A DNA stretch of 64,000 nt from Auritidibacter sp. Marseille-P8566 (GTDB taxonomy: Bacteria > Actinomycetota > Actinomycetes > Actinomycetales > Microbacteriaceae). The DNA is taken from assembly GCA_945895375.1 (NCBI GenBank), contig CAMDEE010000001.1, forward strand, positions 124,001-188,000. The letters are read 5' to 3'. The notes beneath the pieces were generated by a model. The model had not been told where the DNA came from and made no database searches. It worked only from the letters and a program-made list of their open reading frames with translations. Each line of letters opens with the position of its first letter. The stretch's first letter is position 1. The translations under genes were made by a program, and so were the position numbers. Shown piece after piece: positions 20,239 through 29,311 of this stretch.

Positions 20239-20374
20239 CTATTTCATCGAGTCAGGCCCTCACGACTGCACCTTCAATAAGGCGACTTAAATCCGGGGTA
20301 ACTGACCCTCTAATTCTACCCTTTTTAAGGCCTCTGGGAGGCCTAAAAACGGCTTAGTTGGGGACTTTTTCGCC

Positions 20375-20383
20375 TGTGGATAA
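20375..20383 (-). promoter_or_regulatory. Isolated DnaA box upstream of gyrB
   Basis: TGTGGATAA, the complement of TTATCCACA, in the gyrB-dciA gap. A single perfect box here could let DnaA influence gyrB. The same gap has a hairpin at 20328-20343 (AGGCCT-CTGGG-AGGCC) flanked by T and A runs. Confidence 0.6.
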
Positions 20384-20429
20384 CTCTCTACAGGTCGCAT
20401 ATTTACAAGGGTGTCGCCAATGTGGCTGG

Positions 20430-20933
20430 TTATCCGAAGGTGTCCCTTGGGCCCCTACCCTGAACCGTCCTAAAACCTCGCTTAAAGCTTGGTGCTTGAG
20501 GCCCAACAAATCTTACTTCCGTGACTTCCAGATCCGGCAAACTCTCCGAAATCTTAGCCAGAATCTCGGCACCCATGAGCCTCAGTTGGGTTGCCCAAGC
20601 AGTACTTTTACAGCGCACCGTTAGCACTCCCTTGGATAAATCTTCAGGGAAACTACTCTCAGCGACCCTGTCCCCTACTAGTTCCTTCCAATTAGCAAAA
20701 AGCTCGCCTTCCGAGACTTTCGATTGCCAACCAAAACTTTGGATAAGCTCATCCATTGTGTTGGCTATTGACTTAGGTGCTCTTCCTTCATCAAATGGTC
20801 TGGAGCTCTGGCGTTGGTTCTTCTCTCGCCTCTTTGTGTCTCTATCTTTTCGACCAGTTATAGCTGCTCTCATACGATAGTAAAACTCAACAGCGATATC
20901 CGGCTTGTTCTCTTTAGTCATCGGACACCTCAA
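20430..20933 (-). CDS. dciA: DUF721 / DciA-type helicase-loading factor
   Basis: A 167-residue protein. The DUF721 domain is visible from FGWQSKVSEGELFANWKELVGDRVAESSFPEDL to LTVRCKSTAWATQLRL, the KH-like fold of DciA. In bacteria without DnaC, DciA loads or activates the DnaB helicase at the origin; this is known for the family, not shown here. A basic, poorly ordered N-terminus precedes the domain. The gene overlaps recF by 20 bp and is the last of the dnaA-dnaN-gnd-recF-dciA run. Confidence 0.9.
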   Translation of the reverse strand: MRCPMTKENKPDIAVEFYYRMRAAITGRKDRDTKRREKNQRQSSRPFDEGRAPKSIANTMDELIQSFGWQSKVSEGELFANWKELVGDRVAESSFPEDLSKGVLTVRCKSTAWATQLRLMGAEILAKISESLPDLEVTEVRFVGPQAPSFKRGFRTVQGRGPRDTFG

Positions 20934-22074
20934 GAGCTCCTGCTTTTACATAAAAGCGGGTAGCGCTTAGCTCAGAAGGAACATCTTCTGCAACCGCTGC
21001 TGTGATTATCACCTGTTCATTATGCGATACCAATGCAGCCAAGCGAGACCTTCTGGTTGAATCAAGTTCCGCAAATACGTCGTCAAGAATCAACACTGGG
21101 TCTCCAGCTCTGGCTTCTTTACGAATAAGTTCCGCGCTAGCTAATTTCAAGGCAAGAGCATATGACCAAGATTCGCCGTGGCTGATGTATCCCTTGGCTG
21201 GAAGTGTGCCTAAAAGTAAAAGCAGGTCATCTCTGTGCGGGCCAACTAGGGTTACTCCCCGCTCGAGTTCTTTAGTTCTAACTTCCTTTAAGCGTTCCTG
21301 GAATAGATTCTCTATCTCTTCCCTATTTCCTGATTCTAAAAACTCAACAGAAGTTTCAGACTCTAAGTCATTGGATAAAAGTGAGCTTCTTAGTTTCACT
21401 GAAGGATCATTCTTTTCATCAGCTATCGCAGAGTATGCCTCTTGCAAATGCGGGGATAGCCTGGCTGTGATGTCAAATCGAGCTGAAATGATTTCACTGC
21501 CAATGCGAACTAATGACTGGTCCCAAGAATCTAGTGTGCTCAGACTTGACGAACCCGCGGGTATGTTTCTGGCGCTTTTGAGTAAAGTGTTTCGTTGTTT
21601 TAGGACTCTCTCGTAGTCGCTGTAAACACCGGCCATTCTTGGTGTTAGTTGAACAATTAGTTCGTCAATGAAGGCTCTCCTGTTGGAAGGATCTCTTTTT
21701 ACAATATCCAAATCTTCCGGAGAAAAGATGACGGCGTTCACGTAACCAAGAACATCTCTAACTCGAGTCGCGTCACTCTTATTAATGCGCGCTCTATTGG
21801 ATCCTTGAGTGTTTAGTTCTAGCTCCAGTAGATTTTCACGATCATCAAATCGCGCAAGAATTCGAATAATTGCTTTTGATTCACCTTGTTTGATAAGTGG
21901 AAGATAACCACTGACTCTGTGTGAACTTAAAGTTGCTGCATAGAAAATTGCTTCTGCAAGATTAGTCTTACCCTGACCGTTTTTACCAACTAGTAAATTG
22001 ATGCCTTGGTTAAGTGCAAGCTCAACTGTTTGATAGTTGCGAAAGTTTGAAAGAGTCAGATGCTTTACGTGCAT
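20914..22074 (-). CDS. recF: DNA replication and repair protein RecF
   Basis: A 386-residue SMC-like ATPase that helps load RecA at gapped DNA. The Walker A is VGKNGQGKTNLAEAI near residue 30; the ABC signature region and LILDDVFAELD Walker B are in the C-terminal half. The N-terminal MHVKHLTLSNFRNY is diagnostic. It lies eight bases after gnd and overlaps dciA. The dnaN-gnd-recF order matches other actinobacteria. Confidence 0.97.
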   Translation of the reverse strand: MHVKHLTLSNFRNYQTVELALNQGINLLVGKNGQGKTNLAEAIFYAATLSSHRVSGYLPLIKQGESKAIIRILARFDDRENLLELELNTQGSNRARINKSDATRVRDVLGYVNAVIFSPEDLDIVKRDPSNRRAFIDELIVQLTPRMAGVYSDYERVLKQRNTLLKSARNIPAGSSSLSTLDSWDQSLVRIGSEIISARFDITARLSPHLQEAYSAIADEKNDPSVKLRSSLLSNDLESETSVEFLESGNREEIENLFQERLKEVRTKELERGVTLVGPHRDDLLLLLGTLPAKGYISHGESWSYALALKLASAELIRKEARAGDPVLILDDVFAELDSTRRSRLAALVSHNEQVIITAAVAEDVPSELSATRFYVKAGALEVSDD

Positions 22075-22081
22075 CTAGAAT

Positions 22082-22966
22082 CTAATCTGCTTTTTTAACC
22101 GCGTGACCACCAAATTGATTACGCAGAGCTGCAACGGCTTTCATAGCTGGTGAATCATCTTGGCGGCTAGTGAATCTTGCAAACAAAGATGCGGTGATTG
22201 CTGGCATTGGAACAGCGTTAGCAATTCCTTCTTCAACAGTCCATCGACCTTCACCTGAGTCTTCGACGTAACCCTTGATCTTTGACAAACTTGGATCTTC
22301 TTCAAGTGCTAGTACTAGAAGATCTAGTAGCCAGGAACGAACAACTGTTCCTCTTTGCCAAGCAGCAAATGTTCCGTGAACATCTTTGATGATGTCCTTC
22401 TTTTCAAGAAGTTCGTAGCCTTCAGCAAATGCTTGCATCATGGCGTATTCAATTCCGTTGTGAACCATCTTGGCGTAGTGACCAGCACCAACATCACCAA
22501 CGTGAACAAAACCTTCAGCTCTTTCACCTTCAGGACGTAGTGCATCGAAGATTGGCATTGCCTGAGCTACTAGCTTCTCATCGCCACCAACCATCAAGCC
22601 GTAGCCGTTTTGAAGTCCCCAGACTCCACCGGAAACACCACAGTCGAGGTAACCAATGCCGGACTCTGCAACCTGGGCTGCATGTCTAATGTCTTCGCTG
22701 AATCTAGAGTTTCCACCCTCAATGATTAGATCTCCTGCACCCATGTGCTTCTGAAGTTCATTTATGACATCGTCAGTGGCTTTACCGTGAGGGACCATAA
22801 CCCAAACAATCTTTGGAGAAGGCAGTGCAGCTACCAATTCTTCGATGCTACCGACATCAGCAACGGCACGATCACGTGCGTAACCAGTTACTTCAATTCC
22901 TTTATTACGAAGACGGGTACGCATGTTGCCACCCATTTTTCCTAGACCAATTAGTCCAATGTGCAT
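22082..22966 (-). CDS. gnd: 6-phosphogluconate dehydrogenase (decarboxylating), short GndA/YqeC form
   Basis: A 294-residue oxidoreductase of the pentose phosphate pathway, converting 6-phosphogluconate to ribulose 5-phosphate. The Rossmann motif GLGKMGGNM opens the protein, GGNSR and CGVSGGVWG lie in the substrate site, and HYAKMVHNGIEY carries the catalytic lysine. This is the short form (about 300 residues), often NAD-linked, rather than the 470-residue enteric form. Its place between dnaN and recF is conserved in actinobacteria although the function is metabolic. Confidence 0.95.
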   Translation of the reverse strand: MHIGLIGLGKMGGNMRTRLRNKGIEVTGYARDRAVADVGSIEELVAALPSPKIVWVMVPHGKATDDVINELQKHMGAGDLIIEGGNSRFSEDIRHAAQVAESGIGYLDCGVSGGVWGLQNGYGLMVGGDEKLVAQAMPIFDALRPEGERAEGFVHVGDVGAGHYAKMVHNGIEYAMMQAFAEGYELLEKKDIIKDVHGTFAAWQRGTVVRSWLLDLLVLALEEDPSLSKIKGYVEDSGEGRWTVEEGIANAVPMPAITASLFARFTSRQDDSPAMKAVAALRNQFGGHAVKKAD

Positions 22967-22993
22967 TTGTTGCCTTTCACTTAATGCCTTTAT

Positions 22994-24136
22994 TTATCGC
23001 TTTAGCATGTTCGGGTTTAGAAGGTACCGATATGTGTCAGGCGAAGCTGCATCTTTGGAGTTTTGGCTTGACATGATGATTGGTCCAGGACGAGAAGGGT
23101 CTCTCTGATTCTTTGTAAATTCAATCTTTACGAAGTCACTGGTGATCTGAGATAGACCATCGTGGAACAACCAAGGCTTAAATCTCAAACTAGTTGGGTT
23201 ACCGCTAAGTGTTGCTTGGACTGATTCAGATGCGTTGTTTTCTGAACTAGTTGAATCTAGGTTCACAGATCCATCTTCAAACGCATAGCGAATGGTGTCT
23301 TCAGATTCATTCACAACAAGCTCTACTCGTCTCGTTGCATCGATTAGATCTTGTTTATTGATGACTACAGACTCTTCAAGGTTTGTTGGGAAGTACTGAT
23401 CGATATCTGGATAGTTTTCAATGTTTAGAACAACCGTTGTTACGGTTCTGTTCTTAGCTTGGAAGGCAACCATTCCACCATCAGGTGAAATTGAGATGTT
23501 TACTTCACCTAGGTTTGCAAAAGTTTTCTCAATGTCTTGCATGGTTTTGGTTAGTACCACTGCTGAAGTTTCGTCTGGAACATTCTTACCCAACCACTGC
23601 ACCTGGCAACGAGCAATTCTGTTTGGATCAGCCGCAGTGAACGTGACTGAAGTTTGTGTCGCCTTAAGTTGAATTCCTTTTTGGAAAGGTCTTGTCGATT
23701 CTTTAGCAGATGCAACAGAGACTCTTCTAATTGCTGAGATGAACGCATCACCCTCAATAGTTCCGTTTACTGGAGGAATTGGTGGAAGAGTTGGGTATTG
23801 CTCAATTGGCAGTGTTGCTAGTTCGAACTTAGATGTTCCACAAGTAAGAACGGCTTTTGTTCCATCAATCACCAGAGTGACTGGCTGGTTTGGAAGCCTG
23901 CCAATGATGTCATTGAGAAGTCTTCCTGAAACTAGAGCTGTTCCTGATTGTTCCACATTTGCGACAATGTCAGTTTGAGCTGATACGTCGTGATCAAAAA
24001 CTGAGATTTGTAGAGAGTTGGCGTCAGCTACCAATCGCATACCTGAAAGAACTTGGGATGTTGGTTTTGACTGCAACATACGAGCAGCGAAAGCTACTGC
24101 TTCTGCGAGCACATCTCTGTTGACCTGGAACTTCAC
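22994..24136 (-). CDS. dnaN: DNA polymerase III sliding clamp (beta subunit)
   Basis: A 380-residue clamp with three structurally similar domains, beginning MKFQVNRDVLAEAVAFAARML. The first domain ends near TLPIEQYPTLP and the C-terminus keeps the PMLK-like end YRYLLNPNMLKR. It encircles DNA and tethers polymerase III. It lies 332 bp after dnaA on the same strand; that gap holds DnaA boxes. Gnd follows after 27 bp. GAAAGGTG lies just before the ATG. Confidence 0.97.
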   Translation of the reverse strand: MKFQVNRDVLAEAVAFAARMLQSKPTSQVLSGMRLVADANSLQISVFDHDVSAQTDIVANVEQSGTALVSGRLLNDIIGRLPNQPVTLVIDGTKAVLTCGTSKFELATLPIEQYPTLPPIPPVNGTIEGDAFISAIRRVSVASAKESTRPFQKGIQLKATQTSVTFTAADPNRIARCQVQWLGKNVPDETSAVVLTKTMQDIEKTFANLGEVNISISPDGGMVAFQAKNRTVTTVVLNIENYPDIDQYFPTNLEESVVINKQDLIDATRRVELVVNESEDTIRYAFEDGSVNLDSTSSENNASESVQATLSGNPTSLRFKPWLFHDGLSQITSDFVKIEFTKNQRDPSRPGPIIMSSQNSKDAASPDTYRYLLNPNMLKR

Positions 24137-24468
24137 AGTTCACCTTTCTTGGGATTACCTTAATCTTGGCATAAAACTAACCCACGCTGGGGACATAGCC
24201 AAACCCTAAGGGTTATGGTCTTGAACTTCTTTAACTCTTAAATCTTTAATAGTCTTATTAACGCTTGTGGATAATGTGGATAACTGTCGAACAACCTTGT
24301 ATTTGACCTGAACTACAAGCGTGAAAGTTGTATACACATCTGGGGATAATACTGTGCATAACTTTCACTCTTGTGGACTGACTTCAGGGAACTAACAAGC
24401 ATGGTTTAGTTACTAACAGAAAATTGAATGTATTACACAGGTTATAAACAGGCGATGTTGAAAAGTTC
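24137..24468. other. oriC: dnaA-dnaN intergenic region with DnaA boxes, candidate oriC
   Basis: No gene is seen in these 332 bp. They contain two directly adjacent perfect boxes, TGTGGATAA at 24266-24274 and 24275-24283. A third, TGTGCATAA (complement of TTATGCACA), is at 24353-24361, with a one-mismatch box TGGGGATAA at 24341-24349. AT-rich stretches lie beside them. In mycobacteria and streptomycetes the origin lies in this gap. Whether this is the active origin, rather than the region upstream of dnaA or of dnaB, cannot be decided from sequence alone. Confidence 0.6.
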
Positions 24469-25869
24469 CTACTTCAATCCAGACATAATGTCTGTCACAA
24501 AGTTATAAATAGATCTGCGTTCCTTCATCAGATCTCCAACCTTCTTGATCGCATACATCACTGTGGTGTGGTCTCGACCACCGAATAGAGCACCAATCTT
24601 AGGAAGAGACATGCTCGTCTTCTCTCTACATAAATACATGGCAATCTGTCTTCCAGTCACAATCGCCTGAGATCTTGATTTACCAAAAAGCTCTTCCTGG
24701 GTGAGTTTGAAGTAACTGCAAACGGCTCTGACGATTTCCATAGGAGCAATGCTGTTTCCATCCTCACCTAAGGGGACTACATCCTTTAGAACAGCTTGAA
24801 CCAAAGGCATGTCGATTTGAGTCCTGTTCAGTGCGGCAAAAGCAGTGACTCTGATTAGCGCGCCTTCAAGTTCACGGATGTTGGATGAGATACGTGCTGC
24901 CATGTAATCCAAAATCTCATCACTGACACGAATCTTGTCGTTTTCAGCTTTTTTCCTGAGGATCGCGATTCTTGTCTCAAGTTCAGGTGCCTGAATATCG
25001 GTCATTAGACCCCATTCAAAGCGGCTTCTCATGCGCTCGTCAAAGCTGTTCAAAAGCTTCGGGGAGACATCGCTAGTTATAACAACCTGCTTGCCTTGCT
25101 CATGAAGAGCATTGAAGGTAGCAAAGAAAGACTCCTGGGTCTCTTTCTTACCCTGCAGGAACTGGATGTCATCGATCAGAAGAACGTCTACCTGACGATA
25201 CTTGGATTGGAAATTGAAGCTGGTATTGGTTTGAATAGCGTTAATGAAGTCGTTGGTGAAAACTTCACTGGATACATAACGTACTTTCTTGCCAGGCCAG
25301 TACTGCTGGACATAGTTACCAATGGCATGAAGCAGGTGGGTTTTACCTAGACCTGAGTTTCCGTAGATAAACAGTGGATTGTAAGCATTGGCAGGAACTT
25401 CGGCCACGGCAAAGGCGGCAGCATGGGCAAATCTATTTGAACTTCCCTGCACAAAACTTTCAAATGTATAGCGAGGGTTTAGGCGAGATGATCCATCAGC
25501 TGGTTGTGAACTATCTGTTGAAGAGTAGACCGGCACAACGGCGGGTTCTTCCTCTATTTCAATTTCAGCCTGCTGGGTTGCGCTGAAAGCCAAAGCCAGC
25601 TCAGGGTTTACAACGATTCCAATGTTTGTCGGGGTGTCTTCCAAACCGACAATTGAAAGAGTTTCCAACAGAGGCAGTTTGATCCGCTGTTCAATGATCC
25701 CCCTGGTCATCTCATTGGCAACCTGCAAATAAAGTGTTTCACCTAGAATTCCTTGAACTGAGATCAAATTCACGAAGCCAAGGAGTTGCTTGGTTATTCT
25801 CTCGTCGTCCCTGAGCCTAGAAACCACGTCTTGCCACTGTTCAGTGGTAATTCCGGTTATTTCGGCCAT
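24469..25869 (-). CDS. dnaA: Chromosomal replication initiator DnaA
   Basis: A 466-residue AAA+ initiator. Domain I (DnaB/DciA-contacting) covers about 1-85, and a short acidic linker follows. The ATPase core has Walker A GNSGLGKTHL and Walker B LLIDDIQFL. The C-terminal DNA-binding domain has the signature GGRDHTTVMYAIKK. The linker is short compared with streptomycetes. DnaA boxes lie on both sides of the gene, consistent with autoregulation and origin function. Transcription diverges from rpmH at about 26 kb, which often marks the origin side. Confidence 0.98.
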   Translation of the reverse strand: MAEITGITTEQWQDVVSRLRDDERITKQLLGFVNLISVQGILGETLYLQVANEMTRGIIEQRIKLPLLETLSIVGLEDTPTNIGIVVNPELALAFSATQQAEIEIEEEPAVVPVYSSTDSSQPADGSSRLNPRYTFESFVQGSSNRFAHAAAFAVAEVPANAYNPLFIYGNSGLGKTHLLHAIGNYVQQYWPGKKVRYVSSEVFTNDFINAIQTNTSFNFQSKYRQVDVLLIDDIQFLQGKKETQESFFATFNALHEQGKQVVITSDVSPKLLNSFDERMRSRFEWGLMTDIQAPELETRIAILRKKAENDKIRVSDEILDYMAARISSNIRELEGALIRVTAFAALNRTQIDMPLVQAVLKDVVPLGEDGNSIAPMEIVRAVCSYFKLTQEELFGKSRSQAIVTGRQIAMYLCREKTSMSLPKIGALFGGRDHTTVMYAIKKVGDLMKERRSIYNFVTDIMSGLK

Positions 25870-26262
25870 TAGTGTCTTTCAATAATTCAATGATTTAGTG
25901 GTCTTCACGTAGTTTTCCACAAGCAAGTCCACATATATTAACACCTGTGGATAACTTGTGGATAACCAACATCCCCAAGCTGTTGGAGTCTGTGGAAAAC
26001 TATCTCTAGTTATTCAACTGCTTAAGTGATTGAAATTGCAAATCGAAAAAGCAATTTTTGGCCCGTTTTTCCAAAATGTTATGAAAAAAGTTTGTTTTGG
26101 TTTGTCAGGGAACCTAAATCTATGAATAAAAAGTTTAGATATAACTTGACCTGTAGGCCTTTGTTGCCGTAAGTTTAAGAGGTTGCTCAGCATTGGGTTC
26201 GCTGAGTACCAGATCAATTCAACTTCGACGTGGACCCACCAAAAGTTTTGGAGTAACACCTA
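25870..26262. other. dnaA-rpmH intergenic region with DnaA boxes
   Basis: 393 bp without a gene between divergent dnaA and rpmH. Perfect boxes TGTGGATAA lie at 25946-25954 and 25957-25965. Variants are TTTTCCACA (25913-25921) and TGTGGAAAA (25991-25999). An A/T-rich stretch with runs of A and T follows at about 26030-26110, which could unwind. The region also must hold the dnaA and rpmH promoters. A CTCAGC/GCTGAG hairpin lies near 26184-26206. Confidence 0.6.
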
Positions 26263-26400
26263 ATGAGCAAGCGTACCTTCCAGCCAAACACCCGTCGCCG
26301 CGCTAAGACCCACGGTTTCCGTCTTCGCATGAAGACTCGCGCTGGCCGTGCCATTCTTGCAGCTCGTCGCCGCAAGGGCCGCACCGAACTGTCTGCGTAA
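26263..26400 (+). CDS. rpmH: 50S ribosomal protein L34
   Basis: 45 residues, [18 protein letters not shown] and the rest of the very basic L34 sequence ending GRTELSA. Almost all of it is conserved in the family. GGAG (26250-26253) lies ten bases before the ATG. It is the first gene of the rightward rpmH-rnpA-yidD-yidC-jag-rsmG run and is divergent from dnaA. Confidence 0.98.
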   Translation: MSKRTFQPNTRRRAKTHGFRLRMKTRAGRAILAARRRKGRTELSA

Positions 26401-26406
26401 ATTCCT

Positions 26407-26763
26407 TTGCTGGCTCGAGAGAACCGGCTAAAGACAGCCGAGGATTTTCGATCAACCATGAGAACAGGTCGCAAGACCGTTTCCGACAGTATGGTCACAT
26501 ATCTTAAAAACGACGCAAATCCGATTGCTCCAAGGTTTGGTTTTGTCGTAGCAAAAACTGTTGGTTCGGCCGTTCAAAGAAATCTTGTGAAGCGAAGATT
26601 GCGATCAGCTATCAGAGACCGCATTTCTCGATTTGAAAATGGACAAACTTTAGTGATTCGAGCCCTGCCCTCAATTAGCGAATTGTCCTGGGATGAACTA
26701 GGAAGCCAGTTGGATTGGTGTCTCAATCAAACTTCAACCAAGCCAGATTCGTTAACTAGGTAA
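26407..26763 (+). CDS. rnpA: Ribonuclease P protein component
   Basis: A 118-residue basic protein that binds the RNase P RNA and helps mature tRNA 5' ends. The start LARENRLKTAEDFRSTMRTGRK and the RNR-type helix AVQRNLVKRRLRSAIRD are recognisable. It begins with TTG six bases after the rpmH stop; a TTG start gives the usual N-terminus. YidD follows four bases later, so the genes are tightly coupled. Confidence 0.95.
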   Translation: MLARENRLKTAEDFRSTMRTGRKTVSDSMVTYLKNDANPIAPRFGFVVAKTVGSAVQRNLVKRRLRSAIRDRISRFENGQTLVIRALPSISELSWDELGSQLDWCLNQTSTKPDSLTR

Positions 26764-26767
26764 ACAA

Positions 26768-27091
26768 ATGAAGTCATTGCTACTCAACATTTGGTTCATT
26801 CCAAGGAACGTTTTTATCGCCTTCATTGTTGCGTGGCGAAAGTTGATTTCACCTCTTTATGGCGAAGTTTGCCGTTTCTACCCATCGTGTTCCGCTTACG
26901 GTTTAGGCTCTATACAGCAGCAAGGATTTGTCAAAGGGACAGTGTTGACCACTTGGCGGATCCTGCGCTGTAACCCATTTGCTAAGGGTGGCATTGACGA
27001 GGTTAGGCAAGGTCCTGCGTGGCTGAGCTTGACCAAACACGGATTTGTATTTGCACAGTCAAAAGCTGTGTCTTTAGAAAAGGAAAAATAA
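26768..27091 (+). CDS. yidD: Membrane protein insertion efficiency factor YidD
   Basis: A 107-residue peripheral membrane protein. The family core is clear: CRFYPSCSAYGLGSIQQQGFVKGTVLTTWRILRCNPF, with three conserved cysteines and the P-F-x-K-G-G-x-D-x-V tail. It assists the Sec/YidC route. The stop is directly followed by the yidC ATG, so translation is coupled. Confidence 0.95.
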   Translation: MKSLLLNIWFIPRNVFIAFIVAWRKLISPLYGEVCRFYPSCSAYGLGSIQQQGFVKGTVLTTWRILRCNPFAKGGIDEVRQGPAWLSLTKHGFVFAQSKAVSLEKEK

Positions 27092-28030
27092 ATGGATATT
27101 TTCGCGGCCATTCTCTGGCCATTTAGATGGGTTATCGAAGCAATCCTCATAACCTTCCACAACGTCTTCACAACCTTCGGGATTCAGCCTGACTCAGGTG
27201 TTTCCTGGGTGGCCTCAATCGTAGGTTTGGTTCTAGTTGTTCGCGCAGCTCTTATTCCCCTGTTTGTAAAGCAGATTAGATCTCAGCGAGCAATGTACGT
27301 TCTACAGCCTGACCTTCAGAAGATTCAGAAGAAATACAAGGGAAAGTCAGACCGCGATTCTCGCGAAAAGATGGCAAAGGAGCAGATGGCTCTATACAAG
27401 AAGCACGGATCAAGCCCTTTCGCTTCATGTCTACCGCTCATCGCGCAGATGCCGGTGTTCTTCTCGCTCTTTATAACCCTGCAGGATGCACAGGCTAAAA
27501 AGCCTGGAGTTGGACTACTGACTCAGGATCTATCAGACTCATTCGCTCGCGCAAAGTTCCTAGGAGCTAGCCTCTCAGAAACCTTCTTGACAGCGACAAG
27601 CATTTCTGTGCAGATCATAGCGGCCGTGATGATTGTGTTAATGACCGGATCTCAGTTCATCACCCAGAAGCAGATCATGGCTAAGAACATGAACCCTGAG
27701 ACCCAGAACTCACAGTTCGCTCAGACCCAGAAGATCATGCTCTATGCGTTCCCGGTCATCTTTCTCATCTCGGGTATCTCATTCCCACTAGGTGTATTGA
27801 TCTACTGGCTAGTGTCTAACTTCTGGACAATGGGCCAGCAGTATGTCGTCATCAAGCGCATGCCTACCCCTGGCTCAATCGCCTTCAATGAGAGAGAAGC
27901 CAAGCTAATCAAGAAGGGCAAGCTAACCAAGGAAGCACCTGTTGAAGAAGTTGAAGAATCAAAACCAACCCAGCGCGTTCAGCCAGTATCTAAGGCCAGA
28001 GCCAAAAAGAAGCCGAACGGCAAGAAGTAG
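27092..28030 (+). CDS. yidC: Membrane protein insertase YidC/Oxa1
   Basis: A 312-residue insertase. Hydrophobic helices lie near 35-60, 105-125, 170-190 and 225-250, with the positively charged C1 coiled loop (KYKGKSDRDSREKMAKEQMALYKKHG) between the first two. There is no large periplasmic P1 domain, as in Gram-positives. The groove helix contains VVRAALIP, whose arginine is the hydrophilic-groove residue. The C-terminal tail is Lys-rich and could bind the ribosome. jag follows after five bases. Confidence 0.96.
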   Translation: MDIFAAILWPFRWVIEAILITFHNVFTTFGIQPDSGVSWVASIVGLVLVVRAALIPLFVKQIRSQRAMYVLQPDLQKIQKKYKGKSDRDSREKMAKEQMALYKKHGSSPFASCLPLIAQMPVFFSLFITLQDAQAKKPGVGLLTQDLSDSFARAKFLGASLSETFLTATSISVQIIAAVMIVLMTGSQFITQKQIMAKNMNPETQNSQFAQTQKIMLYAFPVIFLISGISFPLGVLIYWLVSNFWTMGQQYVVIKRMPTPGSIAFNEREAKLIKKGKLTKEAPVEEVEESKPTQRVQPVSKARAKKKPNGKK

Positions 28031-28035
28031 GACGC

Positions 28036-28566
28036 ATGTCAGATCAGATTGAAACCCCAGAAAATGAAGAGCAGACCACTGATTCAGCAGACCCAAAAAC
28101 CTCAGTTAAGGACCTAGAAGAAGAGGGCGAAGTAGCGGCCGATTACCTAGAAGAACTGCTCGACATCTTCGATCTCGATGGCGACATCAACATTGACGTT
28201 AGACAAGGAAGAGCCTATTTGGAGGTTACTGCAGACGAGCAGAGCAACCTCAGACTGGTTTCTCACCCAGACACAGTAGAGGCACTTCAGGAGCTAACAC
28301 GTATTGCTGTTCAAACCAAAACGCAGTCTTTTAGCAGACTAATCATCGACATTGCTGGCTCAAGACAAGTTCGTCTAGATGCGCTTACCAAGTTGGTAAA
28401 CAAGGCAATCGACAAGGTCAAAGACACAAATGCCCCGGTCGCCCTAAAGCCAATGAGCTCGTACGATCGCAAGATCTCTCACGATTTGATTGCCGAAGCT
28501 GGGCTAATTTCCCAGTCTGAGGGAGAGGGCAAGGAACGCCACATTGTGGCGAAACCTGCCGAATAG
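28036..28566 (+). CDS. jag: Jag/KhpB-type KH-R3H RNA-binding protein
   Basis: A 176-residue cytoplasmic protein with an acidic N-terminal 35 residues, then a KH domain (VAADYLEELLDIFDLDGDIN onward) and an R3H domain with SSYDRKISHDLI. The long Jag-N domain of Firmicutes is absent, as in other actinobacteria. KhpB proteins bind RNA and affect cell division and elongation in streptococci; the role in actinobacteria is less certain. A perfect parS site overlaps the end of the gene. Confidence 0.92.
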   Translation: MSDQIETPENEEQTTDSADPKTSVKDLEEEGEVAADYLEELLDIFDLDGDINIDVRQGRAYLEVTADEQSNLRLVSHPDTVEALQELTRIAVQTKTQSFSRLIIDIAGSRQVRLDALTKLVNKAIDKVKDTNAPVALKPMSSYDRKISHDLIAEAGLISQSEGEGKERHIVAKPAE

Positions 28567-28579
28567 TTTCACGTGAAAC
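28566..28579. promoter_or_regulatory. parS: parS site 1
   Basis: GTTTCACGTGAAAC, the full 14-bp palindrome bound by ParB. It overlaps the jag stop and sits just before the jag terminator. ParB is encoded 1.8 kb away. Confidence 0.95.
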
Positions 28580-28583
28580 ATTT

Positions 28584-28610
28584 AGCCAGGGCTGAGGTCC
28601 TGGCTTTTTG
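28584..28610 (+). terminator. Rho-independent terminator after jag
   Basis: AGCCAGG and CCTGGCT form a 7-bp stem followed by TTTTTG. It ends the rpmH-jag transcript, so rsmG has its own promoter. Confidence 0.9.
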
Positions 28611-28636
28611 TTTATCGTTGTAGATTGGATTCAGCC

Positions 28637-29290
28637 ATGAACACTCGCGAAGAAAACATCGATTACACCCCTGAGGCCGAGCCAGATGAGGCCCAGAAGG
28701 TCTATGGTGAGCACATCGAAAAGGCTCGCAAATACTTCGATCTGTTAGTCCGAGACGGGGACCTATTGGGCCTAATTGGACCTAGAGAATTACCTAAACT
28801 TTGGTCGAGACATATTCTCAATTCGGCCGTGGTAGCAGACCTAGTCGAAGACGGGCAGCTTGTAGCTGACGTCGGATCTGGAGCAGGATTCCCTGGAATA
28901 CCGATGGCCATCCTGAGGCCTAACGTGAGATTCGTCCTGATTGAGCCAATGGAAAGAAGAGCCAATTGGTTAGCTGAAGTAGTGGTTCCAGAACTAGACC
29001 TTAAGAACGTCAAAGTCCTGAGAGGTAGGGCCGAGGAAGCGCCTCTTCGAAACTACGATGTGGTCACAGCTCGAGCAGTTTCAGCTCTACCAAAGCTCCT
29101 GAGTATGTTGGCACCATTGACCGTTCAAGGAGGTCAAGTACTAGCTATGAAAGGTTCTAAGGCGCAGGATGAGATAGACGAATCCAAATCTTTGATGAAG
29201 AAATTGAAGCTCGAGTCATTCGAAATTGTCACAGTTGGGCAAAATATTCTGTCTGACCCAACTACAGTGGTTCGGGTTAGGCTACTCTAG
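28637..29290 (+). CDS. rsmG: 16S rRNA (guanine-N7)-methyltransferase RsmG (GidB)
   Basis: About 217 residues. The SAM-binding motif is VADVGSGAGFPGIPMAIL. KLWSRHILNSAVVADL and TARAVSALPKLL are typical of RsmG, which methylates G527 of 16S rRNA. The ATG at 28637 is preferred to a TTG at 28625, although neither has a clear ribosome site. It follows the jag terminator and precedes the parA region. Confidence 0.95.
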   Translation: MNTREENIDYTPEAEPDEAQKVYGEHIEKARKYFDLLVRDGDLLGLIGPRELPKLWSRHILNSAVVADLVEDGQLVADVGSGAGFPGIPMAILRPNVRFVLIEPMERRANWLAEVVVPELDLKNVKVLRGRAEEAPLRNYDVVTARAVSALPKLLSMLAPLTVQGGQVLAMKGSKAQDEIDESKSLMKKLKLESFEIVTVGQNILSDPTTVVRVRLL

Positions 29291-29311
29291 GAATCTGAAC
29301 AGGGAGATGTT

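Noticed and set aside
20322-20349. Inverted repeat AGGCCT-CTGGG-AGGCCT as a terminator of dciA
   Set aside because: On the minus strand the stem is followed by A-rich, not T-rich, sequence, so it does not look like a Rho-independent terminator. Kept only as a hairpin note.
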